Origin: Galbula dea
Taxonomy: Eukaryota > Chordata > Aves > Piciformes > Galbulidae
Length of the DNA: 64,000 bases
Assembly: GCA_013399015.1 (NCBI GenBank)
Contig: VWZX01005703.1
Location: forward strand, 992,001 to 1,056,000
Direction: 5' to 3'
Under the pieces are notes generated by a model that searched no databases, was not told the origin of the DNA, and saw nothing but the letters and a program-made list of their open reading frames with translations. Shown in pieces: positions 56,701-64,000 of this stretch (its first letter is position 1; each line of letters starts with the position of its first letter). Both the position numbers and the translations under genes were made by a program.

Positions 56701-59169
56701 AGAAAGATGGGATTAGATAGTAAATTACAGTTTCTTCCCTTGATTCTGCTTAAGTTTCTGGTGCCTGGAGAGAGCAAGAGAATCTTGTGCTGATCCTGAA
56801 ACAGATCCTAACCCTACAAGTCATGTTCTTCAAGCTTTTACTCTACTCTGCAGGATTTAGCTACACAGGTTTTAGACATTACCCTTGGTATAAACTGCTC
56901 CCTGCACATGTTTTCCAAAAGACTGAAGTTAATGATTCCATTCCATTCTGAGTCTGTTTTCTTTATAGTCTTATTAAAAGTGAGTCATTTGACAAGACAG
57001 CATCATGGTCAGCAGTAAGTTGTGCATCCTCATGCACAGAGCTCAATTACTGGCAGGATTTATGGGCTGGCAACTCTCTCACCTCTGATTTGATAATGAC
57101 TTTACTGTTCTGCTGTTGAGTATTCTGCTGTCTACAAAATGCTACTGTGCATGAGGTCCTCAACTGTTTTCTTTGTCACCCAAACAACATTGGTTGGTTC
57201 AAGTTTTTAGGCTGTAGTCCTGCAAAGACCCAGCTTTACTTGGTGCTGGGTTTGGCAACTAAAGGAGCTTAGCTTATATTCCATCTTGTTCCAAGACACT
57301 TGCTCTTCTGTGATAATGAACTGAGGGAATGGCAGTTCCCAGGCTGCCTGGACAGTCTTATGTGTGCAGGAGATTGCTAATAGCATTGAGGCTTTACTTA
57401 GGCTGCCAGATCTGGAGGTATAATTCCTACCACTCTGAATCTAGCTCCAGGATAATATTAACCTGAACTTGATGCACTGACATCCAAGAATGTTTTTACA
57501 CTTTTGAGCAAGCCTATTGACCATTACTCTCCTGAGGATTTATATCCTGGTGTGAGGTGAGGTACCACAGTAGTAATCACAGCATGAGCTGTCACCTTTC
57601 CATTCATGGGAGTGGATGATGTTTGCATCCTGGAGTGTCTAAGCAATGATCTTGTTATCCCATCTGATGGTAAACAACTGCACCATGTTCATAGCTGTTA
57701 GCAGGGTGTCAATGGCTCCTGCTCCTTCCCTCTCTGACACTGGCAGTTTAGGTCTTCTGCTGTGGCTGTGGTTGTAACCAGCTGCTTCTAGGTGGAAAAC
57801 TGAAGTTTCAATCAGTGCATTGATAGAAAGGGCAGGAAGAGACACTAACCAGCTTCCAAAATGCTTGCAGAAGAAATAAATTCATCTGACATCTTCTCTC
57901 CATTTGTCTGTCTTCACTTAAAAGTAGAGAGGCTTTGGGACTGCTTTAACAAGTTGGGATGCTTAACCTCAGCTTTTCCTGCTCACTTTTTCATACCATG
58001 CATGTCACATGTGTCCTGGTTTGGACCTTCTCACACAGATCTTGGATTTAGAAAGATCTACAGCTGATGTTGCATGGAAGTGTCTTAGGTTTTAGGGTAC
58101 CCTGCACAGGAAGATGTCAAGGAATTGTTCTCTGAAGATTTCTGAGGTGGTATGTGCTTTTACGCTGAGTGAAAGGAGACAGCATTTTATCTGACTTCTT
58201 CCCATGTGGCTCTCTTGCTTATGGAATTACTCTGTAGGCAGATATGTCAATCTCCAAATGCCCTTGAAAGGTATTTGCTCAGAACAGGGATTTGGAATAT
58301 AAAGAGTTACATGAAAGGATCCTGAAATCTTTCAGTTACTTTAAAATGAAGCTTGCTGTCTGGGCTATTTCACAGCTGCCTCCCTGCTGGTTTTATAGGC
58401 CCACTGGAGAGCTGAGAAGGAAGGAACCTAGGTTCTCAGTGTCTCCAGAAGCAGCTTTGTTCTTTGTCATTCTCACCTAGTGCAAGCAGAGCTTCTAAGG
58501 CTGTGTGTAGGAGGCACCATTAGCCACCAGAGTTGACACTACTGTTCAATAAATGCCAGCAAGATGAGGAGAGGTGGGGGATTCTTTAGAGGAGGTATTG
58601 ATGTTTCCTAGGCAATGCTGACAAAGACATGCTGCCTCTAATTGGCTCCACTACAAATATTTACAGCTGTGAAAAGAAGTTTGCTGATCCCAGGATGGTA
58701 GCCATGGTTGCCTATATTTGAGCTGCTGTTGTTCTGGAGAGGAACTTGAATAGGTTGCAAGAATCCCTCCCTGGCTTTGTAGCAGGAACATTTGCTGACC
58801 CAAATGTAGAAACCAATTAAGCTCTAAAGCTTTCTGTGCATCTTTCTGGTGAGCCTTGCCATTTGTCCTGCTCATTAGCAAAAGAAACCCAAAGAACCAA
58901 CAAGCCCATGGGGAGAGGCTGTAACAAATCTAGGACTTGTTATTTACATTGGTTGTGTGTAGATAAACATGATGTTCCAACATGATATCCAATACATTAC
59001 CCTATGAATTGGAATTCCCATGCCTGCTGGTGTCTGTTTGCAGGCCTCTGCACTCAGCCTCTTGAAGCAGAAATGTTGGTGCAGGATGTTTTAATGTTTG
59101 TTCTGAATCATATATAATAATACCTAGCAGTTTGTGCACTGACTCCTGATGGGAGGAAGGAAAGAAGAA
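53763..59169. other. Unique non-coding sequence
   Basis: About 5.4 kb without a recognised gene or transposon. The longest non-repeat ORF in the window (minus strand 55244-55765, 173 codons) is crossed by open frames on the other strand and shows no domain, signal or splice context that I recognise. Confidence 0.5.
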
Positions 59170-59445
59170 GGAGCCAGATTCTTCTCAGCAATGTCCAGTG
59201 ACAGGAGAAGATGCAATGGGCACAAATAAATACTGGAAATGGTCTTTTAAATGTAAGAAATACTTTCTAAGAGGGTGGCCTAAGATAGAAACAGGTTGGC
59301 CAGACAGGCTGTAAAGTCTCTGACCTTGGAGATATTCAAATCCTTATTGCACATTGTCCTGAGACATCTGCTGTAGCTTATTCAGCTTGAGCAGGGTGGT
59401 TGGACTGGATGATTATCAGAGGACCCTGCCAGCCTCAACTGCCAT
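59170..59445 (+). mobile_element. CR1 LINE 3' fragment (diverged)
   Basis: Plus-strand copy with 'CAGCAATGTCCAGTGACAGG', 'AACAGGTTGGCCAGACAGGC', 'CTTGGAGATATTCAAATCC', 'TGGTTGGACTGGATGATTAT' and 'CAGAGGACCCTGCCAGCCTC'. It is related to the 51265-51545 copy, but clearly older. Confidence 0.88.
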
Positions 59446-60164
59446 GGCATGTTCAGAGAACTAAAGAAATTCTCCAATTCCTATTTTAATGTTGTTGTCT
59501 TCTGTACAATGAGTATCTCACTGAAATAAGGGAATCTGGAGTCCCACAGAACAAACCTGCAGGCACAGGATGTACATTGGCTACTTGGTATTACACCCTG
59601 ACACCTTGCATGGGGAATGGCCTTTATAATCCCCATGCTTGCAGGCTCTGGGGCACCAGACTGTGCACTCATTTTAGGAGTTGGAGTCAGAATATGCCTG
59701 GTAGATTTTTGGGTTTTGGGAGGAAGTGAAGATTACCCATGGAGATTTTAATCAGAACCCTACCTGTTGTTAATTGTGTGCTTTAAGACTTGATCTGCTT
59801 TCCAGACTCTAAAATCATGCTATCAGTGTCCCCAGAGGCTGCTATTCCTTCTGTGCTTCAGGCTTCAACAAAGTCCTTTTCCTGGGAGGGGTGAAAATCC
59901 AGCCTGCAGAACTGCTTGGCAAACTTCACAGCCTTTCTTGCTAGTCAAGGATGTTAGCCTGAATGTTTGCATGAGCTTGTCATAGGCACAGTAATAGGCA
60001 AGGCTTCACATTGACATTTACTGCTGAATGTATTTATTTTCAATCAGCTGAAATGTGGGCTGCTGTATTGTGCTAATATTTGTTCTCTATTTTTTCCACC
60101 CAGTTCTTGCAAGTGGCTCATGAATGCACAGTGAATTATTAACATCTGTTTACTTTCCTTTCAG

Positions 60165-60252
60165 CTCAAGCAATTTCTCAGGAGGTTTGTGCCTCCTTGC
60201 TTTAAGGCAGTGCTTGGATGGGCTTGGCTTCTCAGAGTTACTGCTGTCACTG
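60165..60252 (+). other. Candidate internal exon (splice-bounded, open)
   Basis: An 88 bp segment sits between a strong acceptor ('CTGTTTACTTTCCTTTCAG', with a branch-point-like ATTAAC about 25 bp upstream) and a perfect GTGAGT donor after CTG. Two of its three frames are free of stops. The third, which would follow the phase of the 43593-43683 candidate, closes after about a dozen codons, so a shared non-coding transcript fits better than a shared protein. The peptides are unfamiliar. Confidence 0.3.
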
Positions 60253-61983
60253 GTGAGTCTTGAGCTGAGACTGATGCTGCTGAGGATTTGACATGTGGCA
60301 TAATGTGGGCACTCATCTGGGTGCCTTCAGTAAATATGCAGTGTAGTCTCAGGCAGTAAATGAAAGATTAAGCTTCTGTGTTGGTTTTGTATGTCAGGAG
60401 AGAATTCTTTAGTGATTCAGGATGCTTGTGCTTTTGGAAATTGTGAACTGAGCTTTAACTAGGGATAAATTATCCAAAAAGGACCATGGGTAGGCAAATA
60501 TGATTTTGGTGGTGACTCAGAGCACAGACAAATGAGATCATAAAGATAAATATCTCATTGACAAATTGAGAAGTTCATGCTCTATTTTTCTGTGTACTTC
60601 TATTAAGCTATTAACATGTCTAATAGCATTGGAAGACTTGTGCATTTTCCTCACAGAACTGCAATTTTGCCTCAGCTATGAGGCATTGCATGTAATTGGA
60701 AGTGTCTGAGGGCTTTTCAAGTCTTTCCTTTGTCTCTTGGGCCATAGGGGCTGTGGACATCAAACAGAACTGCAGGAGCATATGCAAAACATTAGATTCT
60801 TATTTAATTTTTCTATTTCCTTGTGATCTTTGTCTCTGACTCTCTGCCTTGTCTTCTTGTGACTCTGCTATGTTGAAGACTTTGTTCCTCTGCCTTGAGT
60901 TCATTCCATATCATTCCAAATGAAAGCTTACATGATATTTTTTGATGGGAGCATCTCCAAGTAAGTCTCAGTGTTGAAAGCACTGATCCATTCTGTGCAT
61001 TGTAAATGGGAATTGAAAACAGTTTGGCTCCAGGGAGGACATATCTTGGTACATTTCTTAACTGGTGGTTGCCCTTCTGGTGCTGAATGAGATGTCATCT
61101 TTCTCAGGTGCATTTGGTTGCATGTGCTTTGCCTGCAGAGAGATGACAGTCTCACCTGCCTGCTAAAGGTGATTCCCTTTCTGTCCTATTTTATTTGCTT
61201 TGGCTGTGCTATTAAATTGCTATTTAGTAATTACCAATTTTGGTGCAACATGTTCAACAGATTCCCTGGCTTGATGGCCACAAGAAGATGCATGTGATTG
61301 TATGAGCAGAATATCTGACCTAACAGCCTTCCAGTACTTAGTTTTACTTATCTCCTGAGATGTGTGACAAGTGTCCTGTGGTACTGAGCTGAGCTTGGCA
61401 GTCTACTGCCTTTTTACAGTAAAACCTGTTTTACAGACACACAGAAGAGGTTTTAGCTTTAGGAGCATTGTCTTACTCAGGCTGCCTTTCCACCAGACCA
61501 AGTCATTATTCATCCACATATTCCTTGCTGTGACCCTCTGCCATGTTTTGGAGTCCCTAACTCATATCCCACAGACCCAGACAAGCTTCATCAGCTCCAA
61601 TTTCCTTTGTTCCTCTCTCTTCTAGTTGGTTAGAAGCACTGCTTCCTCCAAAAAACTTCTTGGATCTGTTTCAAACCTGCTCCTTCTTCTTGCAAACACA
61701 TCTGCCTATCCTCTGTGTTGTGCAGTGCTTCACTCATCTCACTTTCAGGTTTTTAATGGATATTGTTAATCAACACTGCTCCTCTCTGTCAGTTATCACT
61801 GTTTCTGTGGTCAGTCACTCCAAGGACTGATTCACGTGGACCCTCAGCCCTTCCTGGACCCACAGGGGGGTTTTTTTGGAGCACCAGGGTTAGGTAAGAG
61901 AAGGAAAGCAGCAAAGTGGTTGTCACAAGGTGCAACTTGATACTTCTGCTGTGGCTGAGTTGAGGTTTTTCTCTTGATTTTAG

Positions 61984-62014
61984 ATCTGCTGGAACCCTCT
62001 AAAAGCTCTCTGAG
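61984..62014 (+). other. Candidate micro-exon
   Basis: 31 bp between a pyrimidine-rich acceptor ('GGTTTTTCTCTTGATTTTAG') and GAG followed by GTAAGA. Short, and supported only by splice-site wording. Confidence 0.15.
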
Positions 62015-64000
62015 GTAAGACCATGTGGAGTGGCAGTGGAATTTAAAAGTGCATAGAGGAACTGAATAACTTCTGAATGATTCTGGATTAGATGAAGATC
62101 ACTTCTCACAACACAAGAGCTTCTCTGTATTTGTAAGGCAGCCAAATAAACACACTTCAGTGCACACTTGGCTCTTCCTATCTTTGCAGACAAGGTGAGC
62201 TTGATCTTGTAAAGTCACTTCTCTTCCTCTGTTTTTTTTTTCCTGTAAGAGAACTTTGAGTGCAACTGCAGTTAAAACTTGTTCTGGGACTCCAGACAGC
62301 AGTGAGAAAAGATGTTGAAAAGGCAATGCCAAGTGGAGGCATTCTACAGCAGCACAGAGCCCTTTGCAGTAGGACTTTGCTTCCTGCAGTGAAGTAATCC
62401 TGGGAACCAGTGTGGAGGAGCAGGTTTTACAAACCACAGGAGAGGAATCAATACAAGAGCCAGTGTGCAAAACCAGCAGCAGGGGGTTTTTTTCTGCCTC
62501 AGCTATCCAAGCAAGGCCAACAACAGTATTATTTGAAAGACAGGATGCTGCAGGAACAGTGCATGAAGAGATTGGATTTTCCAAGTAATAAAATCAAATT
62601 GTGCTGTTCCTGCCTCCACACACTTGAAAGACATGCTGGTAGGAGAACTCTGAGCTGAGACCTAAGGCTTTGGGTCAGAACCTTAAAAACAGTAACCATG
62701 GAGCATGAAGGATTTCTTTAGCATGCCAGTAACAGTGGTGTAAAGCAGGTCTTGATCTGGTTTTTCAGCTCTTCCCTTTCAAAGCCCAAGGAGCACAGTG
62801 ACTAGAGTTAGTTCAAGTCAGAGATCTGCACAGATGCAGTGTAATTATTTCATTTGTGAATCATTTAGACTCATCCTTCAGACTAATCATCTTTCCAGCT
62901 ATTTATAGGTTGCAGCTGCCAACAGGAAAACCAGCAAACATGGGAACAGGAGAGGAAAACCCAAGAGTTTAAGTGCCTGTAGGCTGCAACTGAATGTTTT
63001 AACTAATCTTCAGACAACAGTTTCCTTGCCAAACCAGAGGTTGTGGGAACACCACAATAATCCTTACCCCAAAATACAGTTGCCAGGGAGGAGTTTTTAA
63101 GATATTGCCCTTTTGCTACTAGATATTTCCTTATTTTTTGTGAGCATCCTAATTTAAGGAGAACCTTTACAGTTCTGAAAAGAGTCATACAGAGGAGCAG
63201 TAATGAGTTTTCTTCCATCCCTGGAGTTGATGGGAAAATGCAAACACAAAAATGCTTTTTCTTTCTGTTTCAAGACTACTCATTGTGTTCAGGGATCAGT
63301 AATGGGATTTCTACACAAGTATTACACCAAAACACCTTGGATGCTACATCCTCCTAAAGAAATAAGAAGAAAATGCTTCTGCTTTTAGCTATGGGAATGG
63401 AGTTTCAGGACCAGGCCCTGGAAATTGCAGTTTTTACCTCTAACAATCCAGAATTTTGGGGTTTTTTTTAAAGCTACCTTGCTTTTGCTTTTGGAGGTAT
63501 GATGGTGCTGCTTTGCTAGTCTGTGTTGATCTCCCTTGGCAAGTCTTAGCTCTGTCCTTTCCACTAAATGAACACTAGACCTTCTTAAGCTCTGCTTCCA
63601 CAACTGGTAGAGTCACAACTACTGACATGATTTCTATTAGTTATGTTAGTGCTTGAACAGCTAGTGAGGAGTTGGATTCAGTCCTTTCTTTCTTTCTTTG
63701 ACTTTCCATTCCTCTCTGCTGTATAACAGAGACAGACAAGATCAAATCTGTGTGCAATGCAGTTGGTAGATCAGCCCAAAAATGCTGGGAGAGCTGCTAG
63801 AAACTTTATTCTTACTGGCACAAGTGGTTGGCACCAGGATTTAGGTCCTGATTTGGTTTTCAGATGAGGTAGGAAACACTGACTCTACAACAGGGTTTTC
63901 TGTGAAAAATCCTTGTAAAGACAATTCCAGGTGGAGATAAACCTGCAAGAAACTCACTTTATTTTGAGCTAATGTTCTATTTAATGCAAAATTAAGGTTT

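Larger units (their letters stand above)
59446..64000. other. Unique non-coding sequence
   Basis: No recognised transposon or gene. Two splice-bounded segments (60165-60252, 61984-62014) are listed separately. The 161-codon minus-strand ORF at 62099-62584 is Leu/Cys-rich without a known domain. Confidence 0.5.

Noticed and set aside
62099..62584. 161-codon ORF on the minus strand, Cys/Leu-rich
   Set aside because: No signal peptide, cysteine spacing pattern or domain I recognise; overlaps an open + frame.

Overview
The window looks like vertebrate nuclear DNA, almost certainly from a bird. The strongest evidence is about twenty 5'-truncated copies of CR1, the dominant avian LINE. They lie on both strands, and many end in the CR1-type terminal block (a 'GATGATCTTNNAGGTC...CTTCCAACC' tract followed by ATTCTRTG-like octamers). 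Base composition is A/T-rich, CpG is scarce, and ORFs are short and scattered as expected by chance. The lineage within birds cannot be fixed from the sequence; heavy CR1 content is common in woodpeckers and relatives, but that is only a hint.

No protein-coding gene could be recognised. The longest non-repeat ORFs (about 145-175 codons) have no familiar domain, are often overlapped by ORFs in other frames, and lack supporting exon structure. The window is best read as intergenic sequence or the inside of a very large intron. No rRNA, tRNA, CRISPR array or bacterial feature was seen.

Layout: 1-8.3 kb holds a dense group of CR1 fragments in unique sequence. 8.3-26 kb is mostly unique A/T-rich DNA, with an AT-palindromic block at 13.15-13.31 kb and a (CT)n microsatellite at 17.73 kb. 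26-34 kb carries more CR1, a diverged ~217 bp tandem duplication broken by the window's only N (27,446), and two RFX X-box-like motifs at 28.83-28.92 kb. 34-40 kb is unique. 40.47-41.25 kb is a large (AAAGG)n array with 123 consecutive perfect units. 42-51 kb is mostly unique; it contains a TATA-box promoter candidate followed by a splice-donor-like site (43.56-43.69 kb) and a CTCF-like motif (49.80 kb). 51-54 kb is a second CR1 cluster. 54-64 kb is mostly unique with one CR1 and two exon-like segments.

Nothing in the window forms an operon or pathway. The best leads are the pentamer array, the N-interrupted duplication, the paired X-box motifs, and a few splice-site-bounded segments on the + strand that could belong to an unannotated lncRNA or to outlying exons of a neighbouring gene. 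All exon and regulatory calls are inferences from motif reading. Repeat boundaries are approximate (about 10-20 bp).
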